Shown here piece by piece: positions 22,240 to 34,215 of a DNA stretch of 64,000 nucleotides (position 1 is its first letter; every line of letters begins with the position of its first letter). Origin of the DNA: Hyalella azteca (lineage: Eukaryota; Arthropoda; Malacostraca; Amphipoda; Hyalellidae); NCBI RefSeq assembly GCF_000764305.2, contig NW_025944591.1, positions 62,001 through 126,000 of the forward strand. Reading direction: 5' to 3'. The notes beneath the pieces are model-generated. The model was given only the letters and a program-made list of their open reading frames with translations, had not been told where the DNA came from and made no database searches. Position numbers and translations under genes: made by a program.

Positions 22240-22377
22240 CGTAATTGAATTCACTCCTTCTGTTCCGTGGCAACAATGATGAATCACGTGACCCGGTGTT
22301 TCGCGCCATCTTCCTCGCTAGTTCGTCTTTGATTGCAGTTGGTGCAATAGAACGGACTCATCGCGCGGTAAGTTTAT
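22240..22377 (+). promoter_or_regulatory. Probable untranslated first exon / promoter region of NAP1
   Basis: A small GC-richer island containing CACGTG (E box) ends in GCGCG followed by a consensus donor GTAAGT at 22378. The NAP1 coding start (26480) lies in an exon that begins right after a consensus acceptor (TTTACAG ending at 26420), so an upstream non-coding exon is needed. This is the only good donor in an island context upstream. The start point is unknown and the assignment is inference. Confidence 0.4.
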
Positions 22378-23054
22378 TTAATTTAGCTAATTATGTCTCG
22401 GCATTGGGAGTTCTACATCTGAATTCATTCCAGTGAATTCAATTATTATCATAGATTCACACCGAAATTTATTGATCTACTAGTTATTATAACGATGTTA
22501 GCTAGCTAAATACCGGAACTTCGATTGCCATGTGTTCCGAACGCCAACGTGCGAGTCGCGGGCCACAATTCTTTGTTTCGAATTCGAAGAAATTCTGAGA
22601 AATGTAGACCCCGTGCAACCTTGTAATTTCCTCTACATTCAATTTCTGAATAGTTTTATGTACGGTATCTCATTTTTCGTATAAACATTGATCATTGAAA
22701 ATGGAAATTTCCAATGTGCATACGAAAAAATCAAGAATGCGTGCATGCATTGCACCTCATGATTTCAATAAGTATTCATTTTGAACAATACCTAGTCTGT
22801 TTTGAACAAGCTATAGAAAAAGTTTTCAGTGCACAAATTTTGGCTTCTATTTGTACAAAATTTTGAGATGTCTCTTCAAGGTTGCTATAAAATAATAAAT
22901 GTCGGAAAACGAGATTTCCTGTTGAAGGAAATGTACCTACCGTCTATGACAAGTTGTTTCATTACTTTAATCTTAGTCTTAAGTGAGCTCTAGTGTCTAG
23001 GTAGTTTAGTATCTATTTCACTTGATTTGACTTGCAATGTTAAGTCCAAGACTG

Positions 23055-23436
23055 GTATTATTGCAGATTAACTACATCCAAAAAAAAGGGTGTTTTTTTT
23101 AATTATATGTTTTTTGGGGTGTATATTACGAATCTGAAATCCATTTTTGGCGGTCGGCATCGGAAAACCGATTTTTTTCGCGACTTACTAACATGGGGGT
23201 TACACTACGTGTGATCGGTATTATTGCAAAAAATCGGTTTTCCGATGCCGACCGCCAAAAATGGATTTCAGATTCGTAATCTACACCCCAAAAAACATAT
23301 AATTAAAAAAAAAACACCCTTTTTTTTGGATGTAGTTAATCTGCAATAATACCATCTACACCCCAAAAAACATATAATTAAAAAAAAAACACCCTTTTTT
23401 TTGGATGTAGTTAATCTGCAATACAGCAATAATACC
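23055..23436. mobile_element. Palindromic MITE with a duplicated right end
   Basis: The left arm (GGTATTATTGCAGATTAACT... to about 23180) is the reverse complement of about 23216-23353, with TCGGTTTTCCGATGCCGACC-type sequence near the centre. The last ~80 bp of the right arm (CTACACCCCAAAAAACATAT...GATGTAGTTAATCTGCAAT) is then repeated in tandem to about 23436. No ORF. Confidence 0.8.
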
Positions 23437-24165
23437 CCAAGACTTCCTAAAAGAATCAGCCTTGCTGAGTTAGGCCTATATTTATTAGAATTATAGTCCT
23501 TAGCCTATTCACATATATTCAAGATCAATGTAGCATGGTAATGGTAACCTGCTGAGCTCCTTAATATCAGCTGAGCTCTGATGCATTGATGGGTACCTAA
23601 TTCAAGTCGAGGTTCTTCATTTCAGTACAATTAGTTTATGTAGCTATAGCCTATATATATAACCCCTCCTGAATTCCAAATTAATTTTTTTTGCTAGAAA
23701 GCACAAACTTTTCAATGGATGAAGACATGAAGTAGCTAATAGTGTTAGGAACAAATTCTAAATCAGTCATACATGCATATTGCAAATTTCTGTAAAATTT
23801 TGTGTGGCCTAACAATTGTTTTTGTTGATTTATCAGGAACTGGAAAATGTTCATTAAGTGGATTATATGAAACCTTGAGTCTGTCTTGTAGGAATACTGG
23901 CTAGAAAAAGATTAGCTTTATGATATTGTTGTTTAACCCTTTAACAACATTTTTTTAATGGCACTGTGTAGTTGGTGGCAGAGAGCAGAGTTGCACCACC
24001 AAAATAAAGCAGGAATGCGTATCAAGCACATTCAAAACAACTAGCGCCAATTCTTTATCATGAAAATAATATTACAGAGCATGTTTGTTTGAGAGGCGAC
24101 TGTATGGTGCATTTGGGCATTGGAGGGTTAATGATCCAAATGACTTTTTTTATGTTAGTGATGTA

Positions 24166-25444
24166 CCGTAAAATAGGGTAACTTAGACCACTTTTTTTTT
24201 ATAAATGCCATTTTTTACTAGCTAAATTAAACTTGAATTGAAACTTGCAAAATACAGGTCTATACTCTAGCTTCAGCTGCTTTACTCACCATAAATTGCT
24301 GGCTCCTGCCTCTCATAATCTTTATGTAATTTCAAAAAAAGTGATGGTCTTTGTTATCCCAACTCTTGGGGTAACTTAGACCGGGTGGTAAAATCGATTA
24401 TATTTTTTGGTAAAATAACTCCAAATAACTTCAGGTTTTGGTGCATTGTAGTAGAACTCTTCTAGTTACATATGCAAATGACAAACTTGAGGAAAGTGTC
24501 ATAGTTTGCAAATGGGGGGCACCGCCCCATAATCCACTATGCAGAGCGTGGATGCAGCGTCGGCAATATATGGATTTTTAAGCCCAAAGCGTTGCCGGCC
24601 ATTTTAAAGATGCGTCGCCGGGTAATTTTTAATGAAAAGCCATTTACGCTGAGTAATGAAAACGTACCGGAAACCTTACTTTTTTTCTAAATAGTTGGCT
24701 GAAGACTGAGAAATATATTAAATGCAAGAATTTCAATCTAAATGTGTCGGCAAGATCTTCTGAAGGCGAAAATTTTGCCGATAATGCGTTGCCGTAGGTC
24801 TTTAAATCTTCGTTCACTCTCTGCACAGTGGCCCATAATGAGGGAAATGTGACTACCTAATGGCAGCCCTGATGGGGTAATATTGACTGGCTTGGAAATT
24901 AAGTTAAAATTACCATATATAAGACTCTTTAGAGTCTGAAACATAGAGAAAAAACATTAATAGGCTGTCAAACATAAAATATGTTATATATGGTAATTTT
25001 ATATTAACTTCCAAGCCGGTCTATGTTACCCCATCAGGGCTGACATTAGGTGGTCTAAGTTACCCCATTTGGGGGCAGCAACCCCCATTTACAAACTAGG
25101 ACACTTTCTAAAAATTTGTCATTTGCATATGTAACTAGAACAGTTCTACTACAATGCATCAAAACCTGGAGTTATTTAACCAAAAAATAAAACAATTGGA
25201 GGGGGTACTCTGACAGGCTTTAAATAATAGCTTTTTTTGTGGGTCACAATTTTAATTTTTCAACCTATTAGATTTGCAAACTTTTTAAATCTTTCTACTG
25301 TGTTATGCAGCCTCAGTATTTGGCCTTTAATGCCCATTGCCAAAATTTTTCTATGTCAATTAGGTTTTGAGTTGTGGGGGTTTTTGTTAAAAAAACGAAA
25401 AGTGGTCTAAGTTACCCCGCCGGTCTAAGTTACCCATTTTACGG
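24166..25444 (-). mobile_element. Family B palindromic MITE, copy B2 (with a nested insertion)
   Basis: TA at 24164-24165 and 25445-25446. The termini CCGTAAAATAGGGTAACTTA / GTTACCCATTTTACGG match B1, in inverted orientation. Removing the 298-bp insertion and one duplication leaves about 973 bp, the size of B1. No ORF of its own. Confidence 0.85.
24534..24831. mobile_element. 298-bp TIR element with 8-bp target duplication, inside B2
   Basis: CCCATAAT occurs at 24526-24533 and 24832-24839, exactly where B1 has a single copy of the surrounding sequence. The insert has inverted ends CCACTATGCAGAGCGTGGAT / TTCACTCTCTGCACAGTGG. An 8-bp duplication with a CAGAG core fits a hAT-like MITE. Internal GTTGCCG words resemble 6944-6960, hinting at further copies. 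Confidence 0.85.
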
Positions 25445-26479
25445 TAATTATTAGATTTTAAGTAAGCTGAAAATTTCAAGTAGCTTCTTAATGACTTGAA
25501 TGAATTTTAATCCATAAATTTTATTACTATTTCAATTATCAAGGTGATAAGGTAAGGAGTCCAAGATAAAAAGTAACATTGGGGATGGTCCACATATTAA
25601 TTTTGACCATGGTAATATTGTCCAAGGTGTTGAGCACTGAGACTGAGCAGTATTTGCTTGTTAACCTTTTTGTGAGCAAGCAATGAAATTTGCAGAAAAT
25701 CATGTTTCTAAAACCAGTACAAGAAAGTATTAATTACTCTCATAAAGTAGAACTTTGCATTAATCTGTATTACTCTGAGTTGAGTACTCAGAAGCAATTT
25801 GCTGTCATGCATTTTTTAAAATTTTTCATATCAAAGCAAATTACAACTGAAGAACCTATTACTGACAGCCACAATGCTAAAAAATTAGCTATAATTTATT
25901 TTTCAAAATATGAACTTACTGAACTACCTTTCTTAAATGCTATTCAAGTTTATCTAGTTACTTAAATTAAATTATTTGTAAAAGAAATTGCTAGCATCTT
26001 GTTCAAAATTGTCAAAAAGGTATTAATTCATTTTCCATGTCAAAATCTTGATTAACATGTTTGAATTCTTATTCATGGTTTTGGGGGCGATTCTTTGTAT
26101 GGAACTGTGAGAAGATTAATGGTAATTGGCAAAAAAAGGTATCATAGCCTCAAATTGAAACCTGGGCAGCAATGGGCTTTTTTGTTGGCAGGATTGTAGA
26201 CATTTATCTTGCAATTTTTTGGGCAATTGGAGTTCATTTTAATTGTGATTGAACTCATTGAAGTATCTGGAGTATAAATAGCTGCTTGAAAATTTTGTTT
26301 CAATCATCTTACTTGGAAGTAGGACAAAAATTAATTATATCTTGAGCTGATTTCTTATTAATGGAATATGAAACTTGCCTTCTATGCCTAAAATTTGATG
26401 GAAAACATTTCAATTTACAGTTTCTGCATCTTTATCAGTTCACACTTCATTGCAAGTAGTGGAGCATTTTCTCGTCACA

Positions 26480-29400
26480 ATGGCTGATCCTGAGAAGGCC
26501 GAGTCCAAGGTTCAAGATGATACAGAAATGGCTTCAGAGGAGGTATGATTGATAACTCTTAATAAGTTTGTTCAATATAAACATGATTCTGCATGCATAA
26601 GGTTTCTCTTTCCCTATCAATCCCTCAATATCTTTTTGTAATTTCTTTACTTAGATTAGACATGGAATATTATGCTAAGAGTATTTCTGTTGAACATAAT
26701 CTTGTTTTTCTCATCCCTTGTAAAGTTGTTATTTATTATGTATATTATTCACTTGTGCAGTTATCAAGCTACCAAAATGTGACAATATCAAGCTATCAGG
26801 GGCAAGCTATCAGTATGTTGTATTGTAATTAGTTGTCAGTTTCCTTGTTTGCTTTCCTTGGTTCGTTGTGGGTTCAAGAAATTGACAAGAAATTCATTCA
26901 TTGTTTTGCCTGTGAGCTCCATCTCTGGCTTATCATTATGATTCTTCCTCCAATGATCAAGTTATGTTCATATTAGCTCCACTTAATGCGCTTCCATTTT
27001 GATTATGCAAATCTTGGTTTTAGTGAAGCATTTATTTTGTTTTTTATTGGTGTAGTTATTTTATGTAGCAATGATGAATACTTACAGAAGATTTATTTTC
27101 ACCCTGCTTGTGTATTGATAGACAATTTATTAAAATCCTGCAGTGGGAATATCTTCAAGGGAAATTTTTTTCACTAAAATGAGGAGCTCTAGGTAATAGT
27201 TTCCTAAAGTGAAATTAAATATATAAACTCGGGAACTAAGAAGTGTAGTTGAGGTGAGATGCCTGCCCTGTGTGCAGGGTGAGGACGAAGGAGCAATGGA
27301 TGAGAGCAGTCGCAAGGAGCTTGTCGACCAGATCATGAAAGACCCTCAGGTACTGGCCTCATTGCAGGAGCGCCTCCACAGATACATTGGTCACCCCTCA
27401 GACTATGTAGATGTGAGTTTTGTCTTGTGACCTACTGTCTTGTATGACTTGTCTGCAAGCTAGTTGTTGATGAGTAATTTTTTTTTTGCATGCAATCAGT
27501 GTATTTATTTTATAGTTTGCAGAATATGTATATGCTGTATATATGTCACTTCTTATTTTTTTGGGTCACTTTTAAGGATCATTTCAAATTATCCAAGTCA
27601 TTCCCTCATTGCAAACTTACCATATAATTTTCATCAAGAATTTCAAGTATTTGAGCATAAGACGTCTAAATGATTCTTTGGTCATGTTGATATCTCGCCG
27701 ATGGAGCTGGCATGAAGTTTGTCTTCCTTGTTATCTCCTTAATAACAAGAGGGTTAATTTCATTAGGATAATAGCCTCCTATATTTTGGGAGATAATTTA
27801 GAGATGCTGAGGTGGTAGACCTTCTATTCTGGTTACTGCCTGACTGCAGCTAAGACTCGTTTACTTCTCTTGGAATAGACCAAATTCACAAGTTTGAATA
27901 ACCATTAAAGCAAAATCTTTCCAATTTGAGTTTTAAATTTTAACTGTTAGCATTTTTTCAGTTGATTATTATGAAGACTGAAATGTACATTTTAATTTCT
28001 AGCATCGGTACATATGAGTGAACATAATTTTTTTTTTGCTTGTAACCTTGTAATTAAAAATCCTTGATGCCCTCTGCCTGACTGGAAATTGATGTTGCCG
28101 AATTTCCTAGTAACTTGGTTCCTTATATTCTCTGAGCTGCCTGTAGAATAATTGTGTACTTAATGGTAGTGGCATGACACACTCTGTGTTGCTTCTTGGA
28201 TCTCAAAAGATGTGCTACTAGTTCCCTTTACTCTTCTCCATTTCCAGTGAATATTAACACATTTCGATTGCCGTTTTTCTATAGGTATATACAGAACTCA
28301 AGATCAGTGGTTTTAGTTTGAAACATTGTTGTGGAACAACTAACAGGAGGTTATTGTAGACTATAGTAATAAATCATTGTAAGCTTAACCAACTTAAATT
28401 ATTTGCTTTTCATTCAGTACTTTTCATTTGTTTATGTTGGGCTTGAGAGTAATTTTTCTAAGGCAGTAATTCATTTTTTTTATATTAGATTTCACTTGCA
28501 TTGATCATTATATTGGATGATACCTTGAACACAAGTCTCGCTGATACTGTAAAAGCATATGTATTCTTAATAAGAGATTTTATCACGCAGTATATGGAAA
28601 AAAGCCCAATTTATAAATCTAGAACTCTTGATGAATTTTGAGGTCTTGAACATGTACTTCAATTCAGATTTGTTAAAGCATAAAAATATGGAATGGCAAG
28701 TTAATCTTTATTTGCTAACTGAGTTGGCAAATTGCAGAATTTTTATGAAATGATTGGCTTATTGATGAGCCTCTGCAGCTATCGAATTTAATAAGAAGGA
28801 TGTCGCCGATTTGAGGAGTATAAATCTTGGCTACCTCTTTGGCTTGAAATACAATCCATATTCACAGAAGGGGATGAAGTTCTAATGTTAAATTGAATGT
28901 TGACTGATTTTGCTTTTCAGCATTCGTATACAGGGGTTAGACAAAATAAGGGAAACGCCTGAGAAATTCACAAAGTATTGTATTTTGTAGGTCCACTTTT
29001 CGCAGCAATTGCAGCCTAAATTCGTGCGAGATATTGATTTATACAATTGTGAATTGTTCCAGAGGAATTTTAACGCATTCTTCAGTTGAAACTCCCTCCA
29101 GCTCTTCTAAAGACGACGGCGACGTGAATCGATTTCTGACTTTCATCTCTGAAATTGACCATAAATGCTCGATAATATTCAGGTCTGGTGATAGTGATGG
29201 CCAAATGAGATTCTAAATTGCATTAGAATTTTCCTCGTATAATTTTTTAACAATTCCTAGTGAACGGATCTGGGCCAAAATTCCTAAATAGTCACGGCTG
29301 TTGATTCTTCCATGAAGAGAAATCATTGGTCCGCCGGATTTCCTAAAAATAGCATACCATATCATCCCTGATGGGCCGCCATGTTTTACGGTTGGGAGGA

Positions 29401-32400
29401 GGCAGCCGGGTTTAAATGACTCTTTTGGCTGTCTCCACACGTAAACTCGGCCTGAGATTGGAAAGAAAGTAAACTATGATTCGTCAGTAAAAATCATATT
29501 TTTCCACTGCTCTACGGACCAATTCTGGAAGTTTTTATACCACTCTAAAAGGTTTTTGTATTTATATATGAAACCAGAGGTGTACTAATTGCAGCTCTTT
29601 CATAGATTCCAGATCTGTGCAGCTCTCGTCAGACCTGTCTTTATGGAAACTTTGTTCTGTAGATGTCTATTCAAGTCTGCAGTAATTTTAAGAGCCAGAG
29701 CCTTTTGATTGTCCCTCACAATTCAATTTAGGTACCAGCCGTCTCTCTTGAGAAAGCTTCGACCTTTGGCCAGACCTGAGTTTATGAGGACGTTTTTCCT
29801 TCAATTTAAAAAGCAGACTTATTTTTTGAAACAGTATCTCTAGAAAGTATTCGGGAAGTTTCTTTCTCACTAGCACCTGCCATACGGGCACCAACAATTT
29901 GTCATCTTTGAAAGTCAGAGCGGTTTGCCATTTATAGGTTATATAGCACAAAAATTTATTAAATATCCGTGGTCAAGGATAAAATCTCAATTAGGAGCAA
30001 CAATAAAAAATGAATATATGTCAAGTTTTAATTGTTTATAAAATTTTCAAAAGGTACGATATCAAAATGTCAAGCGTTTTCCTCATTTCGTCCAACCCCT
30101 GTAATCTAAGCATAATTATTTAATTGGAAGCTTACAATGTGTGCGACGTTGATGACTTACGTCTCCATGTTACAGTCGCTGCCAAAGGCAATGAAAAGGC
30201 GCATCAAAGCTCTGAAGAAGCTTCAACTAGAGTTCACCGAGATGGAGGCAGACTTCTACAAAGAAGTTCACGATCTCGAGGTTAGTCATCATTTTTAAAT
30301 GATCGACATGCAGTCATATTAGACTGGCGTTGCCTGACCTTGGAAATTTCTGCAATTTTTAATTATTTAATTTGATTATATTAGATTAATAATTATTAAT
30401 ATTCATATTAACTTGTTATTATATTAATAGTTAACTCGTATTGTAATGTTAACTATTGTTGTAACTAATGTTGTAATGTATTCCAATTAAATTAGACATA
30501 TCACACCCTCGCAATACAAAAAGGATAGCACTCACCTTTTACTCTCATTGCAAAATATGGAATAAACTTTTTCATCTTATGAATTGAATTTGATGTATCA
30601 ATTGCAAAATCAAATTATAATTTTTTTTATCTACTCCCCTTCTTCGACTTTCTCCAATCCTTTTCTATTCTTCCACTAAATGATTTTTCAAGTTTGATGT
30701 CCCGGCATAATAATTCTTGATGCGCGCCTGTACAGCACCTTAGTTTGTGATGCTAGGCCTCTAACAAACTCACAATTTTTATTAATATGTATACGATACC
30801 GATTTTTAAATGTATATTTTTGAGATAAAGTTGTATAGTTGGTACGCATCCTTCAACGAAATCTTTTATCAGTAAGAGGAAGGAGTGTATTTGCATTTTC
30901 AAATTGCTAATTGTATTCTTTTTTTTTTTTGCGGAGAAACTATCTTCTTATATTATCGTAGTACGATTGACGGTGACAGAATTTTTCTGCCGTAAGCTAT
31001 TACTCAGATGTTTGTACCTTGTGTGGCATGTGATTCAATATTGTGTTGTTTGCCAGGTAAAATACGACAGTCAACACCAACGGCTGTACGAGAAACGTCG
31101 ACAGATCCTCAACGCTGAGGTTGAACCAACTGATGAAGAGTGCGACTTCAAACTGGACGATGATGCCGAGGACGAAGAAGATAAAAATCTTTGCAATGAC
31201 CTTGAGAAAAAAGCCAAGGTTGAAGGAGAAGAAGCAGAGAAACCTGCTGCCCCTGCGCACGGTTTTGATGAAGAAACCAAAGGCATTCCCGAATTTTGGC
31301 TCACAGTTTTCCGGAATGTTGACCTCCTCGCTGAGATGCTTCAGGATCACGACGAGCCAATCCTCGCTCACCTCACTGATATTAGGATTAAGTTCCATGA
31401 TGAGCCCATGGGCTTCTCATTAGATTTTCATTTCTCAGAAAATGAATACTTCTCAAATAAAGTTTTGACCAAGTATTACGAAATGAAGTGCAAACCCGAC
31501 CCCGAAGATCCCTTCAGATTTGAAGGTCCTGAAATAGTTAAATGCAAGGTGAGCGCGAACTCGCTTTTCAGACTAACCAAGGCAATTTGTTCATTTTGTT
31601 TCTAGAAGAAAGGTTTATTTTATCTGTACGAGATCTGGCAATTTCTGGGTTCTTAAATTTACTCGAGCAATTGGCTTATTTTCTAGTTGAGCTCTTGTAA
31701 TGTTTATGTTGTAGGGCTGCTACTACTACTTGTTAGCTATGTTGGTGACAACAAATGCGCACCAAATAATTTGTCTGAAGATATTCATTGTGAACAAAGA
31801 TGTATTGGGCCTATTGAAACATTTTTCTATTGCACTTGCATTCTCATATCGTGACTATCGCTAATTAACTTTAAATCATAACAGGGCTGCACTATTGACT
31901 GGAAGCAGGACAAGAACGTCACCGTGAAGGTCATTAAAAAGAAACAGAAGCACAAAACGCGAGGAGCGTTCAGAACTGTCACCAAAACTGTACCTCGTGA
32001 TTCCTTCTTCAACTTCTTCAATCCTCCTGCTGGTGAGTGTTCTTTACGGTAGCCTGCTTAGATGGTACCTAATGCGGTAGGCTTCATGGGCATGGATTAG
32101 TTAATTTATTTATGTGATATATAGTTTTGTGTCAGCAATTATAATATACCGAGAGTTTCAACTTGCGACAATGTTTTTAGCGCATTTTTCATTCATGAAA
32201 AAAATACCCTATTGTGCTCATGTCCCTCCGTCCGTCCGTGACTTCACGTTTTCGTCGACGAGAAAATGCGCTCTCTGTCACTCACTGCAGTGAGTACTGA
32301 GTTATATTTTTTCATCACAACCTGTAAGACTCGACAGAAGTACTTGAATTCGCTATATTTCCGTTACATTGACTGTATAAGCTTAGAATTAATTTTTTCC

Positions 32401-32927
32401 TCATTTCGAGAGCAGAAATACATTACATTTTATATTGCAGTCTCCGATGATGTGGGAGAAGTGATTGATGAGCAGCTGCAGGCTTTGCTCACTGCCGATT
32501 TCGAGATTGGCCATTACATCAGAGAGAGGATCGTGCCTCGCGCGGTGCTCTTCTATACCGGCGAAGCGCTCGATGACGAGGACTTGGAAGAGGAAGAAGA
32601 TGGCGAAGAAGGTATTCTATTTTATATTTAATTTCTTTATGTAATTTAGGGTTGCAGCTTATGCTCAGTTCGCAACATGGATGCTCAGATGAAATTGCTG
32701 TTTTTATTCAATTCGTAGCGTACATACTTAGATTAAAGGTGGCAACTGCAATTTGATATTTTGTTGCGATGTTAATGGTTAGAAATACTATCTCGTAGCC
32801 TTCTTTCTCGATGAAAATAGAACCGCCTTTCATTCCAACAGAAGAGGATGAAGAAGAAGAAGATGATCCAGATTACGACCCTACCAAAGACAAGGACGGC
32901 AAGCAGCAGGATTGCAAGCAGCAGTAA
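26480..32927 (+). CDS. NAP1L1: Nucleosome assembly protein 1 (NAP1/NAP1L family), 7 coding exons
   Basis: NAP1 is a histone chaperone that binds H2A-H2B and linker histones, carries them between cytoplasm and nucleus, and helps assemble nucleosomes. Coding exons are 26480-26542, 27278-27412, 30176-30280, 31057-31548, 31885-32032, 32441-32611 and 32842-32927. All are GT-AG with consistent phases, giving about 399 aa (family 370-400). The start has good context (CACAATG) and encodes MADPEKAESK. Seen in order: RRIKALKKLQLEFTEMEADF (start of the long dimerisation helix), YEKRRQILN, GIPEFWLTVFRNVDLLAEML, IDWKQDKNVTVK, PRDSFFNFFNPP, ADFEIGHYIRERIVPRAVLF, then an acidic tail (about 85-90% D/E in 32575-32880) and the C-terminus CKQQ, a CaaX-type prenylation box also found in vertebrate NAP1L1. 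Exon 5 (31057-31548) is the largest. Assignment to one vertebrate paralogue is not meaningful for an arthropod; the symbol names the family. Confidence 0.93.
28931..30101 (-). mobile_element. Full-length, dead Tc1-like transposon in a NAP1 intron
   Basis: TA at 28929-28930 and 30102-30103 flank the termini CAGGGGTTAGACAAAATAAG / CTCATTTCGTCCAACCCCTG. 1,171 bp is normal for a one-ORF Tc1 element. The transposase is encoded on the minus strand but broken (see next entry). It sits in the 2.8-kb intron between coding exons 2 and 3. Confidence 0.9.
29025..29955 (-). pseudogene. Tc1-like transposase (degenerate)
   Basis: Pieces in order: a helix-turn-helix/GRPR-like region near 29740-29790 (HKLRSGQRSKLSQERRL); MIFTDES (first catalytic Asp) near 29480-29505, followed by a stop; VWRQPKESFKPGCLLPTVKH and GGPSGMIWYAIF near 29350-29440; then WPSLSPDLNIIEHLW near 29155-29200, the block before the third catalytic acidic residue. 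Several stops and shifts, so inactive. Confidence 0.85.
32174..32306. repeat. Dispersed ~130-bp repeat, copy 1 (NAP1 intron)
   Basis: Shares TTTTTAGCGCATTTT, CTATTGTGCTCATGTCC, CGTGACTTCACG and GAGAAAATGCGCTCTCTGTC in order with 62571-62700. The outer AGCGCATTTTC/GAAAATGCGCT pair is inverted, so it may be a very small MITE. It ends about 135 bp before a coding exon. Confidence 0.75.
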
Positions 32928-34215
32928 ACTCAGCGCCTTCCCTCGCGTTGGTCAGCAAGACGACAGATCACTACGAACAACATGAATATCCTGCGAACTG
33001 CATGCTCGTAGCAATGAGAACTGAGTGCATTTGCTCTGAACTGCACTGTTGCGACCATGTCCGAGTATTCGTTGATTTAATGACTGCTGATAAATTAGCG
33101 ATGGTCGTCCTGTTTCCATGTGGGGTTATTTTCCCTCGTCAATAGGGACGTCTGTAGCTGCATTTACTTGTTACTTGCAACGATGGATCTGATGTTGTCG
33201 GCCTTCTTACTCCAGTTTGGTGGTTTTACCATTCAACTCTTATTTCTTTATTGTTGGCATTAAATTTTAGTGACATTTACCTATTATGCTTCATCTCTAT
33301 CCTTCGGTTTTTTCACTGCAAGGATCTGGCACGAGCTTGAGTTGAACTCCTCATCCGCGTGTCGAGTATCCCTAAACTGACGAATCCGGCCTTAATTTTC
33401 ACTGATCAGCTATGTCCTTACAAATGAAGATCTGTTGAAGTTTTCTAGCAGTGCAAGATAGGATTGAACTTATCTCTCACAGATTAGGCGAGACTTGCTT
33501 TCAACTTGTCTGGCGAGAGTTAATAATGAAGATTCCTTATTTTCAAGGGAACTGAACTATAAGAGCAGCCTCTATTAGATTGTAAAATCTCGTGAGGTTA
33601 CCAACATGATTATCGACTGCAGGTCCATTTCCACTATTGCCGCGGTTGCTCATCTTCTGAGTCAATTATTCTTTCTTTGATTATTCGTACCTATATTTTG
33701 GCTAAAGGATCTTTCTTACGTCTTTCCGTGTTCAGTAGTGGATTTAATTTCCTGTGTTCACACACGACTATATTGCATGCTTTAATCGAATCACTTATTG
33801 TTATTGGCCGCTATTTGAATGTCACCCAGCAAGGTAGTTTGATGTGATATTAAAGCTATTGATCTGTACGTACAGGTAAACTTTTCCTATGAAGCGTTTT
33901 TTTTTTCATCTGGCTTGTGATTGCAGGTAGAATGTAATGAAGAGGAATTAAATTTCTCCGTTTGAAATGAATCGCGGATGTAAGACTTGTTCAGTTTGTT
34001 CCAGTGTTCAGTTCAGTTTTGCGTGAAGATTGGCAAGATTGATGCAAATCGTAACCATGTAACACATGACGTCTCGACTATTCAAACTTGAATTTCACGA
34101 AAAACGTGCTTCCCGCCATTACCGATTTACCACAAGCTTTGTCATCTTGCACCTTCGGTCTATTTAAAAATAGGTTTGTGACAATCAAGGATAAATAAAA
34201 TATATGCACAAAATG
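32928..34215 (+). other. Presumed NAP1 3' UTR with polyadenylation signal
   Basis: Begins after the NAP1 stop codon. The first consensus AATAAA on the plus strand that I would choose is 34194-34199, giving a 3' UTR of about 1.27 kb. No further gene or repeat recognised. The extent is inferred. Confidence 0.4.

Larger units (their letters stand above)
22378..26420 (+). other. Presumed NAP1 5'-UTR intron
   Basis: Runs from the GTAAGT donor at 22378 to the TTTACAG acceptor at 26420. It holds a palindromic MITE (23055-23436), a family B element with a nested insertion (24166-25444), and about 1.9 kb of unassigned AT-rich DNA (22380-23050, 23440-24160, 25447-26420). A short piece near 23939-24133 bounded by CCCTTTAACA and GGAGGGTTAA may be another small TTAA-type element. 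Confidence 0.35.

Noticed and set aside
24644..24944. Minus-strand ORFs of 60-68 residues
   Set aside because: They lie across the junction of a MITE and family B and differ between copies.
26986..27177. Membrane protein gene
   Set aside because: A hydrophobic ORF in AT-rich NAP1 intron DNA, with no homology and conflicting with the splicing of NAP1.
30904..31056. N-terminal extension of NAP1 exon 5 (MLIVFFFFFAEKL...)
   Set aside because: Intron read-through before the TTTGCCAG acceptor; the hydrophobic stretch is a polypyrimidine tract translated by chance.
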